The notes: generated from the sequence alone by a model not told the origin. DNA of 64,000 nucleotides from CAZXNF01 sp050741255 (GCA_050741255.1 JBOIEQ010000001.1:1-64000); one strand, 5' to 3'; counted from the stretch's first letter, positions 53,224-63,710 are shown. Numbers and translations: made by a program.

Positions 53224-55272
53224 TCAGTCCTGCAGGTACAGATGGCAATCGGCGCGATGCGTCGCGCTGAACGGCGCCGTCCGCGGCCAGCGCTCCGCGC
53301 ATTGCGGCAGCGCCTGCGGACAGCGCGGATGGAAATGACAGCCCGCCGGCGGATGAACCGGTGACGGCAGGTCCCCCGGCAGCCTGATCACCGGCCGCCG
53401 CGCCGCGCCCTCCGCCGGCAGTTGCGGCACCGCCGACAACAGCGCCTGGGTATAGGGGTGGCGCGGCCGTCCCAGCACCTCCTCCGCACTGCCGGACTCG
53501 ACGATACGGCCGAGGTACATCACCGCCACGTCGTGCGCGAGATACTCCACCACCGCCAGGTTGTGCGTGATGAAGAGGTAGGCGAGTCCGCGGCGCTCCT
53601 GCAGGCCTTTCAGCAGGTTCAGTATCTGCGCCTGCACCGAGACGTCGAGCGCGCTGGTCGGCTCGTCGCACACCAGCAACTGCGGCTCGACGGCGAGCGC
53701 GCGCGCGATGGCGATGCGCTGCCGCTGGCCACCCGAGAATTCGTGCGGGTAGCGGTACTTGGTGTCCGCGCCGAGGCCCACTTCCTCGAGCAAGCGGTCG
53801 ACACGCGCCTGGCGATCGGCGTCCGAGCTCCCCACGCCCAGCGCCCGCATGCCTTCGGCGATGATCTCCGCCACGCGCATGCGCGGATTCAGCGACGCGT
53901 ACGGATCCTGAAACACGATCTGCGCTGCCCGCCGCCGCCCGCGCAGTTGGCGCAGCGAGAGCCGTGTCCAGTCCTCGCCCGCCAGCAGCACCCGCCCGCC
54001 GGTCGGCTCGACCAGTCGCAGCAGTCCCTTGCCCACGGTCGTCTTCCCGCAACCCGATTCGCCGACCAGCGCGAGCGTGCGTCCCGCGGCCAGCGTGAGC
54101 GAGATGCCGTCCACCGCGCGCACGTGCGCAACCGCGCGTCGCAACAGGCCTTTGCGGATGGGGAAATGGACTTGCAGGTCTTCGACCGTGAGGAGTGAGG
54201 AGTGAGGGGTGAGGGGAAAAGCCGGCGAAGACGCGGCGGCATCGGTCGTGGCAGGAGCCACGGTTTCCACCTCACTCCTCACCCCTCTCCCCTCACCGTG
54301 TTCGCCACTGGCGAACAGATGACACCTTGCCTCGCTGCCGGCCGGGGTTGCGTACATCGGTGGCGCTTCCGTCCGGCAGCGCGCCCACGCAAAATCACAG
54401 CGGTCGGCGAACCGACAGCCGGTGAAGGCATGCGTCAGCGGCGGCACGCTGCCGCGGATAACCTGGAGGGGCGCGCCCCGGCGTACGCCCGCCGGCAGCG
54501 AGGCAAAGAGCTTGCGCGAGTAGGGGTGCGAAGGCGAGCGGAAGAACGCGTCGCGTGCGGCGACCTCCACCAGTTCCCCGGCGTACATCACGCCGACCCG
54601 GTGCGCGGTTTCGGCCACCACTGCGAGGTCGTGCGTGATCAGCAGCATTGCGAGCCCGCGCGCGCGCTGCAGTTCGCGCAGCAGTTCGAGGATCTGCGCC
54701 TGGATCGTGACATCGAGTGCGGTCGTCGGCTCGTCCGCGACCAGCAGCGCCGGGTCGCAGGCGAGCGCGATGGCGATCATCACGCGCTGCTTGAGACCGC
54801 CGGAGAGCTCGAAAGGATAGGCGCCGAGCCGCCGGCGCGCCTCCGGAATGCGCACCGCGTCCAGCAGCTCCAGCACGCGGGCGTCGAGCGCGGAACCGGC
54901 AAGCGCCGTGTGCCTCGCCAGCACTTCGGCGATCTGCGCGCCGACGGTCATGACCGGGTTCAGGCTCGCGGCGGGCTCCTGAAAGATCATCGCCACCTGG
55001 CGGCCACGCACGGTGCGCATCGCCGCTTCCGGCAGCGCCAGCAGGTCCGTGCCGTCGAATTCAATGCGCCCCGCGGCGACGTGCGCCGCGTCCGGCAGCA
55101 GCCGCAGGATGGACAGCGCCGTCATCGATTTCCCGCAACCCGATTCCCCGAGCAGCGCGAAAGTTTCCCCGCGCGCGATCTCGAAGGAGATGCCGTCCAC
55201 GGCCGTCACCAGCGCTTCGCCGGTGTCGATGCACGTGGTGAGACCCGATACCCGGAGCAGCGGCGCGCTCAT
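53224..55272 (-). CDS. Double ATPase of a peptide-type ABC transporter (YejF/DppD-DppF-like fusion)
   Basis: 682 residues with two complete nucleotide-binding domains. First domain: Walker A GESGCGKS (residues 42-49), Q-loop [10 protein letters not shown], signature LSGGLKQRV, Walker [13 protein letters not shown]. Second domain: [45 protein letters not shown]. Both have the oligopeptide-family C-terminal Cys clusters ([14 protein letters not shown] and [14 protein letters not shown]). The linker, residues about 325-361, is encoded by a heptamer inverted repeat. ATG 55272 overlaps the permease stop (ATGA). It is the fourth gene of the SBP-permease-permease-ATPase operon. Confidence 0.93.
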   Translation of the reverse strand: MSAPLLRVSGLTTCIDTGEALVTAVDGISFEIARGETFALLGESGCGKSMTALSILRLLPDAAHVAAGRIEFDGTDLLALPEAAMRTVRGRQVAMIFQEPAASLNPVMTVGAQIAEVLARHTALAGSALDARVLELLDAVRIPEARRRLGAYPFELSGGLKQRVMIAIALACDPALLVADEPTTALDVTIQAQILELLRELQRARGLAMLLITHDLAVVAETAHRVGVMYAGELVEVAARDAFFRSPSHPYSRKLFASLPAGVRRGAPLQVIRGSVPPLTHAFTGCRFADRCDFAWARCRTEAPPMYATPAGSEARCHLFASGEHGEGRGVRSEVETVAPATTDAAASSPAFPLTPHSSLLTVEDLQVHFPIRKGLLRRAVAHVRAVDGISLTLAAGRTLALVGESGCGKTTVGKGLLRLVEPTGGRVLLAGEDWTRLSLRQLRGRRRAAQIVFQDPYASLNPRMRVAEIIAEGMRALGVGSSDADRQARVDRLLEEVGLGADTKYRYPHEFSGGQRQRIAIARALAVEPQLLVCDEPTSALDVSVQAQILNLLKGLQERRGLAYLFITHNLAVVEYLAHDVAVMYLGRIVESGSAEEVLGRPRHPYTQALLSAVPQLPAEGAARRPVIRLPGDLPSPVHPPAGCHFHPRCPQALPQCAERWPRTAPFSATHRADCHLYLQD
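54188..54297. repeat. Heptamer inverted-repeat element inside the ABC ATPase gene
   Basis: Left arm 54188-54216 is four heptamers (GTGAGGA, GTGAGGA, GTGAGGG, GTGAGGG). Right arm 54270-54297 is the complementary series. A 53-nt centre separates them. The whole element is translated in frame and makes the linker between the two ATPase domains. Confidence 0.85.
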
Positions 55273-56756
55273 GCGGCCTGCCCGCGGCCGCGCCGCCGCG
55301 CGAGGGTGGCCAGATACGCGGCCACGCGCGCCGGCGTGAGGCGGCGCGGGCGGATGCGCGGGTCCAGCGCGTCGCGCACGGCATCGGCGAAAAGGTTCGC
55401 CGCCAGCACCAGCACCAGCATGAAGCAGAAGGCCGAGGCCAGCGCCCACCACACCACGGGCTCCCGACCCATCTCCAGGCGCGCGCTGTTGATCATCGTG
55501 CCGAAGCTGTTCATCGACGGATCCACGCCAACGCCCACGTAGGACAGCACCGCTTCCGCGAGTACCAGGCTGCTGAAGTCCATGACCAGCGCGATCAGCA
55601 CTATGTGCAGCACGTTCGGCAGCAGGTGGCGGGTGATGATCGTCCAGTCGGATACCCCGAAGGCGTGCGCGGCCTGGACGAATTCCACTTCCCGCAGCTT
55701 CAGGGTCTCGCCGCGCAGCAGGCGCGCGAGGCCCGTCCAGCTCGTGATGCCGAGAATCGCGCACAGGATCGCCAGCCGCCAGTCCGCGCGCTTGACCACC
55801 GTGTCGAACATCGCCCAGTCGCTGTGGGTGTCGATGAAGACCTGCATCATCACCACGCAGGCCGCGATCAGCAGCACGCCGGGAATCGACGACAGCGTGG
55901 TGTACACATACTGCACCAGGTCATCCACCCAGCCCCGAAAGTAGCCCGCCGCGATGCCGGCGAAGACCGCCAGCGGCAGCATGATCAATGTCGCCAGTGT
56001 GCCGATCACGAGGCCGGTGCGGATGCTCTTCAGCGACAGGTACAGCACATCCTGCCCCGTTTTGTCCGTGCCCAGCACGTGGTAGCCCGTGGCCAGCGCG
56101 GCCACCACGCCCGCCAACACGCACAACGCGCCCGCGACGGCGAGCATCACGTCCCACGGCGCATCCGTCTCCCCCGCCCATACGCGCTGCCACGCGTCTT
56201 TGAGACCATCTTCCCGGCGCCGCGCGAGCACCGCGCAGATGGCCAGCACGAGGATGCACCAGACCAGCCCGCCACCGAGCAGGCCGGCCAGCGTGCGCTT
56301 CGCCACGTCGCCGGCCCAGTCGGCGGCGGGATCCTTCAGGTGAGCGCCACCAAAGCGCAGGCGCGGATACTCACGGACTTGCGTGCCATCCGGCAGCTCC
56401 ACCGTTTCCTTGGAATAAAGATGGGTGGCGAGCGGCGCGGAGTAGGTCTTCTCGCGCTCCGCGCGCAGCCTCCCCAGCAATGCGTCGAGCGCGGAGCGCG
56501 TTTCCGTCGAAAATGCGCGCTTGCCATCCTGTGCCGGCAGGAGCGGGTTGTAGTGAAGGCTGTCGAGCAGCCCGATCACGACGAACACGGTCAGCACGAC
56601 CGCGGCGCCCATGCCCCGGCGACTGCGCGCGACGCGTCGCCACGGCGCGCGGAGGTGCTCGTGACGACGGAGGTACCACGCGAGCAGCGCGCTCATCGCC
56701 AGCAACAGAAACACCAACGCATCCGTGACGAGGAGGACCGGCTGGAACGGCAGCAT
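55269..56756 (-). CDS. Peptide-type ABC transporter permease (YejE/DppC-like) with extended N-terminus
   Basis: 495 residues against 300-340 in the family. The conserved permease region is at the C-terminal end: HVLGTDKTGQDVLYLSLKSI, the EAA loop VEFVQAAHAFGVSDWTIITR, and HLLPNVLHIVL. Before it are two extra membrane segments near the N-terminus (residues 5-27 and 50-68) and a roughly 90-residue soluble insert (about 75-160), then a further helix. YejE-type proteins also have such an insert, but shorter. It transports peptides or similar solutes with the adjacent genes. Confidence 0.87.
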   Translation of the reverse strand: MLPFQPVLLVTDALVFLLLAMSALLAWYLRRHEHLRAPWRRVARSRRGMGAAVVLTVFVVIGLLDSLHYNPLLPAQDGKRAFSTETRSALDALLGRLRAEREKTYSAPLATHLYSKETVELPDGTQVREYPRLRFGGAHLKDPAADWAGDVAKRTLAGLLGGGLVWCILVLAICAVLARRREDGLKDAWQRVWAGETDAPWDVMLAVAGALCVLAGVVAALATGYHVLGTDKTGQDVLYLSLKSIRTGLVIGTLATLIMLPLAVFAGIAAGYFRGWVDDLVQYVYTTLSSIPGVLLIAACVVMMQVFIDTHSDWAMFDTVVKRADWRLAILCAILGITSWTGLARLLRGETLKLREVEFVQAAHAFGVSDWTIITRHLLPNVLHIVLIALVMDFSSLVLAEAVLSYVGVGVDPSMNSFGTMINSARLEMGREPVVWWALASAFCFMLVLVLAANLFADAVRDALDPRIRPRRLTPARVAAYLATLARRRGRGQAA

Positions 56757-56768
56757 GGCGGTGTCCGC

Positions 56769-57749
56769 CTACGTCAGCCGCACGCGGGGGTCCACCCACG
56801 TGTAGGAAAGGTCGGTGAGGATCAGGCCGGCGATGTACAGCACCGATCCCAGGAACACGATCGCGCGCAAGGCCGCGAAATCCTGTCCCTGGATGGCGTC
56901 GATGGTGTAGCTGCCAAGCCCGGGAATCGAAAAGAAGGCCTCGGTCAGCAGGCTGCCGATGAACAGCAGCGGAATCGCCACCACGACGCCGGTCAGGATG
57001 GGAATCATCGCGTTCTGCAGGACATGACGGAACAGCACGCGGCGCTCCGACAGCCCCTTGGCGCGCGCGGTGCGCACGTAATCGCGGTTCATCTCCTCGA
57101 GGAAGATCGTGCGGTACCAGCGCGCGCTTGCCCCGATCCCGCCGATCACGCCGATGGCAACCGGCAGCACGAGAAAACGCCAGGCCTCGATGCCCCCGCC
57201 ATAGCCGGAAATCGGCACCAGGCTCAGCAACTTGCCGATCAGGTACTGCCCGCCGATGATGTAGAACAGGCCGGAGATCGACATCAGCACCACGCAGACC
57301 ACCACGCCGGTGGTGTCGAACGCGGTGGCGCGGAACAACGCGAGCAGCAGGGCGAAGGTGACGTAGACCGCCAGTCCGATGAGGAACACCGGCAGCGCGA
57401 TGGCGAGGCTCGCCCACATACGCGTGCGGATATCGAAGCCGATGTCCCGCCCCTGGTCGGAGGTGCCGAACTGGAAAGCGAAGAGCCGTACCGACTTGTC
57501 GAAGAAGATGGTGTCGGTCGCCTTCGCCCGGAGTCCTTCCGCCGCCCCGTTCCACAGCAGCGGACGGTTGTAGCCGTGCTCCTGCTTCCACTTGGCAACG
57601 GCCTCCGGCGTCACGCGCTTGCCGCCCAGCTGCGCGCGCGCCATGTCCTCCGGCGAGTTGACGAAGAAGAACAGCGCGAAGGTCAGCAGGTTGACGCCGA
57701 CCAGGATCAGTCCCGCGTACGCGAGCCGGCGGACGAACCAGGCGATCAT
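56769..57749 (-). CDS. Peptide-type ABC transporter permease (YejB/DppB-like)
   Basis: 326 residues. The N-terminus [20 protein letters not shown] and FALFFFVNSPEDMARAQLGG begin the family; the EAA loop is NRDYVRTARAKGLSERRVLF and the end is LTDLSYTWVDPRVRLT. The insert between helix 1 and helix 2 follows YejB. The start overlaps the SBP stop by ATGA; the next gene begins 12 nt after its stop. Confidence 0.9.
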   Translation of the reverse strand: MIAWFVRRLAYAGLILVGVNLLTFALFFFVNSPEDMARAQLGGKRVTPEAVAKWKQEHGYNRPLLWNGAAEGLRAKATDTIFFDKSVRLFAFQFGTSDQGRDIGFDIRTRMWASLAIALPVFLIGLAVYVTFALLLALFRATAFDTTGVVVCVVLMSISGLFYIIGGQYLIGKLLSLVPISGYGGGIEAWRFLVLPVAIGVIGGIGASARWYRTIFLEEMNRDYVRTARAKGLSERRVLFRHVLQNAMIPILTGVVVAIPLLFIGSLLTEAFFSIPGLGSYTIDAIQGQDFAALRAIVFLGSVLYIAGLILTDLSYTWVDPRVRLT

Positions 57750-59926
57750 CGCGCCGCCCTCCCCGCCAGCGTGCCGGCGGCGTTCTCGCGCCGGCGGTAG
57801 GCCCGCCAGCCGGCCATGCCGACGGCCAGCAGCGCCAGCAGCGCCAGCGCCAGCGGCCACCAGCGCGGCTGGTTCCATTCGTTGCGCTGGCGTTCGCGCA
57901 TCGCCGGGTCGAGGCGCTGGTACTTGAGCCCGTTGTTCGCCATCTGGTTGGGTTTGCGGTTGAACAGCCAGGCGTGGTTCAGGGTGTAGTCCTTGGGGAA
58001 AAAACTCCACACCCACGGCGCATCGTGGCGGGCAATGTCCACCATGCGGTCGATCAACTGCTGCCGCTCGGGGCCATTCGGCATTGCGCGCATCGGGCCA
58101 AACAGGCGATCGAACTCCGGATTGACGTAATTGGAGGCGTTCTCGCCCTGCGTCTTCGCGCGGGCCTGCGGGCCGTGCAGCAGGAAGAGGAAATTCTCCG
58201 GGTCGGGATAGTCCGCGTTCCAGCCCAGAAAGTAGAGCTGCTGGGTGCCCTTGCGCAGCTTGTCCTGGAAACGGTTGTAGTCGGACGCCCGCACCTGCAG
58301 TTGCACACCGATCTTGTCGAACTGCCGGATGTACCAGTCCAGCCGGGACTTGTCGTCTGGACCCCTGCTCGTGGTATCCAGATTCAACAGCAGTGGCAGT
58401 CCGGTCTTCGCGTCGCGCCCATTCGGATAACCCGCTTCGGCGAGCAGCTTGCGTGCGGTCTCGATGGACTTGCGTTCCGGCCGACCACCCACCCAGTCGT
58501 ATACGTAGGGGTTCAACCCCTCCCGGCCTTCGCGATAACCGAAGATGCCGGGCGGGATGGGCCCCTGTGCGGGGATGCCGCGCCCGTTGCGGAAAATGGC
58601 GATCATTTCCTCCTGGTCCACCGCGATCGAGATCGCCAGCCGCAGCTTGCGCGCGCGTTCGCCGGCGGCGCTGCCCACCACCGGATCGAGCATGTTGAAG
58701 CCGAGGTAGAACACGCTCGTGGCCACCGCAGTCTGCAACTGGATGCCGCGCGCCTGCATCTCCGCGGTGAGTGTGACGTCGCCCTGTCCGCCGAACTGCA
58801 CGGCCTGGTCGAAGGTGTCCGAGCTGATGCCCGAGGCATCGAAATAGCCCTGCAGGAACTTGTTCCAGTAGGGAATCTGTTCCTTCTCCAGGCTGTATAC
58901 AGCCTTGTCGATGAAGGGCAGCGGCTTGCCCGCATCGGCCAGCCAGCCGCGCTCGCGGTCGCCCGGCTCGCCTTCCGTGGGATAAGTCTCCCCCTCGAAG
59001 TATGGATTGCGCTCCAGCACCATCTGGCGGTTCGGGTTGTTCACGGTCAGCCGGTAGGGACCGGTGCCCACCGGGTACCAGTCCAGCGTCAGGTTGCGCT
59101 CGGCAAAGCCGGGCTGCGCGTAAAAGCGATCGGCCTCCGGCGGCACCGGCGCAAAAAAGGGCATGGCAAGCCAGTAGATGAACTGCGGGTACAGCCCCTT
59201 CAGCGTGATCGCGTAGGTGTAGCGGTCGATCACCCGCGCGCCTTCCAGTGCGTGCTGCTCCAGATTGATCCAGCCACGGCCGCGTTCCGCGCGATCGGCC
59301 TCCTGCAGCTTTGTTGAGAGATCCTTCAGGCCGACGATGTATTCGCCCATCAGCCCCAGCACCGGCGAATGCAGGTGTGGATGCGCGAGTCGCTTGATCT
59401 GGTGGACGTAGTCGGCGGCAACCAGTTCGCGGGTGCCGGTCTCCGCGAAGTCGCGCAGCTCGTTGATGCCCCGCAGATCGCGCTCGGTCAGCCCCAGGTA
59501 GCGCGGCTTGCCCTCCGCATCCGTGGCGAACGCAGGATGCGGGGCATAGCGGATGCCTGGTCGGATGCGGATCGTGTAGCGGGTATGCGCCACCTCACCC
59601 GGCGCTCTGCGCACCCGGTCCGCCGACAGCGGGCGTCCGCGCGCATCGAGGTATGCGGGCTGGGGAACGGCTTGCGCGCCGAAGGGCACCAGCGTGTACG
59701 GGCGCTTGAGGTAATGGTATTGCAGCGGCGGCTGGTAGATGTTGGCGATGAACGCGTACTCGTTCTCGCTGTACGACTGCACCGGGTCGAGATGCTTGGG
59801 GCGCTCGTTGAACGAGGCGTAGAACACGTTGCGGGCCGCGTCGCCCGCCGGATAGGGGTCGTTCCACGGCGCGCCGCACGCGCAGAGCAGGACGGCCGGC
59901 AGGAGAAAAAGCGTACGCGCACGCAC
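57746..59926 (-). CDS. Peptide-type ABC transporter substrate-binding lipoprotein with C-terminal membrane helix
   Basis: 726 residues from a GTG at 59926. The lipobox LLCAC in the first 18 residues predicts lipidation. The SBP_bac_5 fold shows [35 protein letters not shown] and [18 protein letters not shown]. The last 45 residues hold a hydrophobic helix ([19 protein letters not shown]) and a basic end. Family members normally end without a helix, so this one would be fixed at both ends. It probably captures peptides for the two permeases. Confidence 0.9.
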   Translation of the reverse strand: MRARTLFLLPAVLLCACGAPWNDPYPAGDAARNVFYASFNERPKHLDPVQSYSENEYAFIANIYQPPLQYHYLKRPYTLVPFGAQAVPQPAYLDARGRPLSADRVRRAPGEVAHTRYTIRIRPGIRYAPHPAFATDAEGKPRYLGLTERDLRGINELRDFAETGTRELVAADYVHQIKRLAHPHLHSPVLGLMGEYIVGLKDLSTKLQEADRAERGRGWINLEQHALEGARVIDRYTYAITLKGLYPQFIYWLAMPFFAPVPPEADRFYAQPGFAERNLTLDWYPVGTGPYRLTVNNPNRQMVLERNPYFEGETYPTEGEPGDRERGWLADAGKPLPFIDKAVYSLEKEQIPYWNKFLQGYFDASGISSDTFDQAVQFGGQGDVTLTAEMQARGIQLQTAVATSVFYLGFNMLDPVVGSAAGERARKLRLAISIAVDQEEMIAIFRNGRGIPAQGPIPPGIFGYREGREGLNPYVYDWVGGRPERKSIETARKLLAEAGYPNGRDAKTGLPLLLNLDTTSRGPDDKSRLDWYIRQFDKIGVQLQVRASDYNRFQDKLRKGTQQLYFLGWNADYPDPENFLFLLHGPQARAKTQGENASNYVNPEFDRLFGPMRAMPNGPERQQLIDRMVDIARHDAPWVWSFFPKDYTLNHAWLFNRKPNQMANNGLKYQRLDPAMRERQRNEWNQPRWWPLALALLALLAVGMAGWRAYRRRENAAGTLAGRAAR

Positions 59927-59970
59927 GCTGCGAGTGTAGCAAACGCCCCGGCCGCCGCAGGGCGGGCGGT

Positions 59971-59976
59971 TATAAT
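59971..59976 (+). promoter_or_regulatory. -10 element for fabI
   Basis: A consensus TATAAT lies 28 nt before the fabI ATG, in a very GC-rich setting. There is no convincing -35. Confidence 0.6.
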
Positions 59977-60003
59977 TCAGGGCCTATCCAACCCGGAGCC
60001 GCC

Positions 60004-60786
60004 ATGGGCTTCCTCGACAACAAGAAAATCCTGATCTGCGGCCTGCTCTCCAACCGCTCCATTGCCTACGGCATCGCCAAGGCCTGCCGGCGCGAAGGCG
60101 CGCAACTCGCCTTCACCTATCAGAACGAGCGCTTCGAGGAACGCGTCATGGCGATGGCGGCCGAATTCGGCTCCGAGGCGGTATTTCCCTGCGATGTGGC
60201 CTCCGATGCGGAGATTGCCGGCCTGTTCGAACGCCTGCGCGGGCGCTGGGACGGGCTGGACGGGCTGGTGCATGCGCTGGCCTATGCCCCGCGCGAGGCC
60301 ATTTCGGGCAGTTTCACCGAGGGGCTGACGCGCGAAGCCTTCCGCATCGCGCACGACGTGTCGAGCTACAGCTTTCCCGCGCTCGCCAAGGCGGCGCTGC
60401 CGATGATGGAGGGCCGCGACGGCGCGCTGCTGACGCTGTCCTACCTGGGGGCCCTGCGCGCGATTCCGAACTACAACACGATGGGGCTGGCGAAAGCGAG
60501 CCTGGAAGCGGCGGTGCGCTACCTGGCGCTGGATCTCGGCGCGAAAGGCATCCGCGCGAACGCGATTTCCGCGGGACCGATCAAGACGCTCGCCGCCAGC
60601 GGCATCGCGGGCTTCGGCAAGATCCTGAAGCACGTCGAGGAACACGCGCCGCTCAAGCGCAACGTCACGCTGGAGAACATCGGCAACGCCGCGGCCTTCC
60701 TGCTGTCCGACCTCGCCGCCGGCATCACCGGCGAAATCACTTACGTCGACTGCGGCTACAACAGCATCGTGGCCGGCATGGCCTGA
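60004..60786 (+). CDS. fabI: Enoyl-[acyl-carrier-protein] reductase (NADH), FabI
   Basis: 260 residues. The catalytic residues Tyr147 (LSYLGA), Tyr157 (IPNYNTMG) and Lys164 (LAKAS) match the FabI arrangement Y-x9-Y-x6-K. The nucleotide-binding [19 protein letters not shown] is typical. It reduces the last double bond in each round of fatty acid synthesis and is the target of triclosan. It stands next to ppiD, as in many betaproteobacteria. Confidence 0.96.
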   Translation: MGFLDNKKILICGLLSNRSIAYGIAKACRREGAQLAFTYQNERFEERVMAMAAEFGSEAVFPCDVASDAEIAGLFERLRGRWDGLDGLVHALAYAPREAISGSFTEGLTREAFRIAHDVSSYSFPALAKAALPMMEGRDGALLTLSYLGALRAIPNYNTMGLAKASLEAAVRYLALDLGAKGIRANAISAGPIKTLAASGIAGFGKILKHVEEHAPLKRNVTLENIGNAAAFLLSDLAAGITGEITYVDCGYNSIVAGMA

Positions 60787-60800
60787 GCGGCCACGTCGTC

Positions 60801-62702
60801 TTACTGCTTTTTGCTGTTGTCCATCAGCGCGCTGTTGACGTTGATGTCGGTGCGGCCGCGCAGGCTGCCGATGACCGCCGCCAGTTCCTCCTGCCCGCGC
60901 AGCTGGGACAACTGCTGGGACACTGCCCGCTGTTTGTCGGCCGCCGGTGCCTCGGGCTGCTGGACCTTGCTCACCCGCACCAGCACGAAGTTGCCGCTGC
61001 GCGCATCGTCCGCCCCCGCGTAGGCCGGCAGCTTGTCGGTATCGAGCTTGAACGCCTGCATCAGGGCCGGCAAGGGCAGGCCCTGCGCGTCCGCGCGCGA
61101 GGCCAGCTTGGGCGCGGACCACGTGAAGCCGGCGTCCTCGCCCGCCTTGAGTTTGGCGAGACGGGCGCGTCCGTCCTCGGCGGCGAGCTGCACGGCGCGT
61201 TCACGCGTCAGGCGGCGTGTGATGTCCGCGCTCACCTCGGCGAACGGCTTGGTACCCACCGGTTTGTGTTCCACCACGCGGGCCGCCACGATCGCGCTGC
61301 CGACGTCGATCGCGTCGGTGTTGCGGCGGTCCTTCAGCGATTCCTCGCCGAACACGGCCTTCAGCAGCTTGGGATTGTCGAGCAGCTTGTCCGCGCCGCC
61401 GGCGCGCGTCAGCCAACCGCTGGTCTGCAACGGCAGCTTCAGCTTCTCGGCCGCCGGCTTGAGGCTGTCGGGCGTCTCGAAGGCGAGGCTCGACAACTGC
61501 TCACCCATTTCCGCGTAGCGCTTCTGCGCCTTGCGTTTGCGGATCTCCGCTTCGAGCTGGGCCTTGACCTCGTCGAAGCTGCGCGTTTTGACTTCCGCCA
61601 CCCGCACCAGGTGCACGCCGAACCGCGTCGCGACCGGCCCACCCGTCGCGCCGGGCGCGAGGCTGAACGCGAGGTCTTCCAGCGCCGGCATGTCGTTCAG
61701 CGCGCCCCGCGGCAGCAGGCCCAGATCGCCGCCCTTGGCGGCGGAACCGGGATCCTGCGACTCCCGCTTGGCCACGGCCGCAAACGCGGCGGGACCGGCC
61801 TTCGCCTCGGCCAGCAGGCGGTCCGCCTTGAGGCGCGCCGCCTGCTTGTCGTCTTCGCTCGCTTTGGGATCAACCGCAATCAGGATGTGCGAGATGCGGC
61901 GCTGCTCGGCCCGCGCGTAGAGGGCCTTGTTGGCTTCAAAGGCCTCCTTGAGTTCCTCGGCGCTCACCGTTTCCTTCGCCGCGAGCGCATCGAGCGAAAC
62001 CGCCACGAACTCCACCCTGACCTGCTCGGGCGTCTGGAAGTCCGCCAAGTGGCTGTCGTAATACTTCTTCGCGGCCTCGGGCTCCAGTTTGACGGCGCCC
62101 AGGTAGGCATCCGGCGACAGCTGATGCACGCTGACCTCGCGCTGCTGTTCGCTCAGCGCGGCCAGCTTCCGCGCCACGGTTTGCGGCACGAAGCTGCTGT
62201 CGGCGTAGGCCTCCTCCAGCGTGCCGATGATGAGGTCGCGCCGGACGCCGGATTCAAAACTGACCGGTGTCTCGCCGCGCGCCCTGAGCAGTTCCTGATA
62301 GCGCGCCGGGGAAAATTTGCCGCTCTCGTCCCGGAAATACGGCACGGCGGTGAGATACTGCCGCAGCGCCGCGTCGGGCACCACGACCCGCTCGCGCACC
62401 GCCTCGCCCAGCAGCAGGCGCCGTTGCACCAGTTTTTCCAGCACGTCGTAACGCAGTTCCGGCGAGTCGAGCAACTGGGGATCGATCGCGCCGCCGGCCA
62501 TCTGCCGCAACTGTTCCTGGCGCTCGCGCAAGGCACGGTCGAACTCCCGCGCGCTGATCGTGATGCCGCCTACGGAAGCGGCGTTCTGCCCACCGATGTC
62601 GGATCGGAAGTAGGCATCGACGCCAAAAAATGCGAACGGCACGAGACACAGCGCGAGGAAAATCTGCATCAGCCGCTTGTGTCTTTCAACGAAATCGAAC
62701 AT
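60801..62702 (-). CDS. ppiD: Periplasmic folding chaperone / peptidyl-prolyl isomerase PpiD
   Basis: 633 residues, the usual length. A single N-terminal membrane anchor (LMQIFLALCLVPFAFFGVDA) leads to a SurA-like N-terminal chaperone region and a parvulin domain (RRISHILIAVDPKASEDD, then GGDLGLLPRGALND and FGVHLVRVAE). It helps newly exported outer-membrane proteins fold and sits near the Sec translocon. It is downstream of the two tRNAs and hupB on the same strand. Confidence 0.95.
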   Translation of the reverse strand: MFDFVERHKRLMQIFLALCLVPFAFFGVDAYFRSDIGGQNAASVGGITISAREFDRALRERQEQLRQMAGGAIDPQLLDSPELRYDVLEKLVQRRLLLGEAVRERVVVPDAALRQYLTAVPYFRDESGKFSPARYQELLRARGETPVSFESGVRRDLIIGTLEEAYADSSFVPQTVARKLAALSEQQREVSVHQLSPDAYLGAVKLEPEAAKKYYDSHLADFQTPEQVRVEFVAVSLDALAAKETVSAEELKEAFEANKALYARAEQRRISHILIAVDPKASEDDKQAARLKADRLLAEAKAGPAAFAAVAKRESQDPGSAAKGGDLGLLPRGALNDMPALEDLAFSLAPGATGGPVATRFGVHLVRVAEVKTRSFDEVKAQLEAEIRKRKAQKRYAEMGEQLSSLAFETPDSLKPAAEKLKLPLQTSGWLTRAGGADKLLDNPKLLKAVFGEESLKDRRNTDAIDVGSAIVAARVVEHKPVGTKPFAEVSADITRRLTRERAVQLAAEDGRARLAKLKAGEDAGFTWSAPKLASRADAQGLPLPALMQAFKLDTDKLPAYAGADDARSGNFVLVRVSKVQQPEAPAADKQRAVSQQLSQLRGQEELAAVIGSLRGRTDINVNSALMDNSKKQ

Positions 62703-62736
62703 GAGAATGCCCGTCCTGGGTCGTGATGGCCGTAGT

Positions 62737-62757
62737 GTTAACGGTGAACGGTGAACG
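62737..62757. repeat. Heptamer tandem repeat (GTGAACG)
   Basis: GTTAACG, GTGAACG, GTGAACG stand in the spacer just upstream of ppiD. The unit length of seven matches the other elements of the window. No inverted partner was found nearby. Confidence 0.6.
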
Positions 62758-62785
62758 CAGCGGGGCGCGACTTCGGCGTCCCAGC

Positions 62786-62810
62786 AAAAAGGGCGAACCG
62801 CGGTTCGCCC
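62786..62810 (-). terminator. Intrinsic terminator after tRNA-Asp
   Basis: A perfect self-complementary 20-nt stem GGGCGAACCG/CGGTTCGCCC (62791-62810) is followed on the minus strand by TTTTT. It ends the tRNA-Val/tRNA-Asp transcript before ppiD. Confidence 0.88.
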
Positions 62811-62840
62811 TGCGCCTGCAACAAAACATTAAAACAAAGC

Positions 62841-62917
62841 TGGCGGAGTGGACGGGACTCGAACCCGCGACCCCCGGCGTGACAGGCCGGTATTCTAACC
62901 AACTGAACTACCACTCC
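62841..62917 (-). tRNA. tRNA-Asp (anticodon GTC)
   Basis: 77 nt with encoded CCA. The acceptor GGAGTGG pairs with CCACTCC; the anticodon loop CTGTCAC gives GTC; the T arm is GCGGGTTCGAGTCCCGT. Confidence 0.97.
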
Positions 62918-62951
62918 CGAATGGCGATGCGACAATACGTGATGCGCTGAC

Positions 62952-63027
62952 TGGTGGGTGCTGACGGGCTCGAACCGCCGACATTCGCCTTGTAAGGGCG
63001 ACGCTCTACCAACTGAGCTAAGCACCC
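62952..63027 (-). tRNA. tRNA-Val (anticodon TAC)
   Basis: 76 nt with encoded CCA. The acceptor GGGTGCT pairs with AGCACCC; the anticodon loop CTTACAA gives TAC. It lies 34 nt before tRNA-Asp on the same strand; the two form one transcript. Confidence 0.97.
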
Positions 63028-63164
63028 GAATACCGGGGAACCGGGCTCATGCTGCTTTGCCCTGTGTCGGCGCCCAAAACAAATGGGGTGCCCGGAAACT
63101 TCAACTCCGCGGTCACCCCAAGCTTATTAACTCGCCTGACCTAGCCTGCCTGCAACGTAAGTGG

Positions 63165-63437
63165 TTAGTTTAACGCATCTTTCAGCGCCTTGCCAGCGCT
63201 GAACTTGGGCACGTTCGCGGCGCTGATCTGGATTTCTTCCTTGGTGCGCGGATTGCGGCCCATGCGGGCGGCCCGCTTGCTCACCTTGAACGTGCCGAAG
63301 CCGACCAGAGTCACGGCGACACCGCTCTTGAGCGAGGCGGTGATCGCGTCGAGCGCCCCGTCAAGCGCCTTCTCCGCCGCCGCCTTGGAAATGTCGGCCG
63401 ATTTGGCGACCGATTCGATGAGTTCTGACTTGTTCAC
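63165..63437 (-). CDS. hupB: DNA-binding protein HU-beta
   Basis: 90 residues from GTG 63437, with AAGGGGAA before it. The HU signature [20 protein letters not shown] and the flexible arm are present. It compacts and bends DNA. Its place between lon and ppiD with tRNA-Val and tRNA-Asp is the classic proteobacterial order. A strong sigma-70 promoter at 63681-63710 gives a leader of about 240 nt. Confidence 0.96.
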   Translation of the reverse strand: MNKSELIESVAKSADISKAAAEKALDGALDAITASLKSGVAVTLVGFGTFKVSKRAARMGRNPRTKEEIQISAANVPKFSAGKALKDALN

Positions 63438-63680
63438 TGTTGCTTCCCCTTGACTGAATTCGAGTGATGAAAAAATTGCCGCGTTGCCTGCCCGCAAAGG
63501 ACAGGCGCGTATCGCGAAATTCGATTGCGAAATCCGGTACTTGCGGCGATTGGTTGACGAACGGACAAATGACAGCGGATGAAGTACGGATCACCTGCGG
63601 ACTACAGGACTGCACCTGGCTTCTGACCTCCGACCTGCACCTGCGTCGGAACCGCCTGAACCGCGCTTTGCTGATGTGAG

Positions 63681-63710
63681 GTTATAGCAAGTGCAAATTT
63701 TGAGTGTCAA
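63681..63710 (-). promoter_or_regulatory. Sigma-70 promoter of hupB
   Basis: TTGACA (63710-63705), 18-nt spacer, TATAAC (63686-63681) on the minus strand: near consensus. Confidence 0.85.

Noticed and set aside
55273..55764. N-terminal extension of the double ATPase to 846 codons
   Set aside because: The extra 164 codons lie inside the permease gene in another frame and read as low-complexity Arg/Gly sequence.
63464..63679. 71-codon plus-strand ORF in the hupB leader
   Set aside because: It is antisense to the predicted hupB leader, has no ribosome binding site and no recognisable features.
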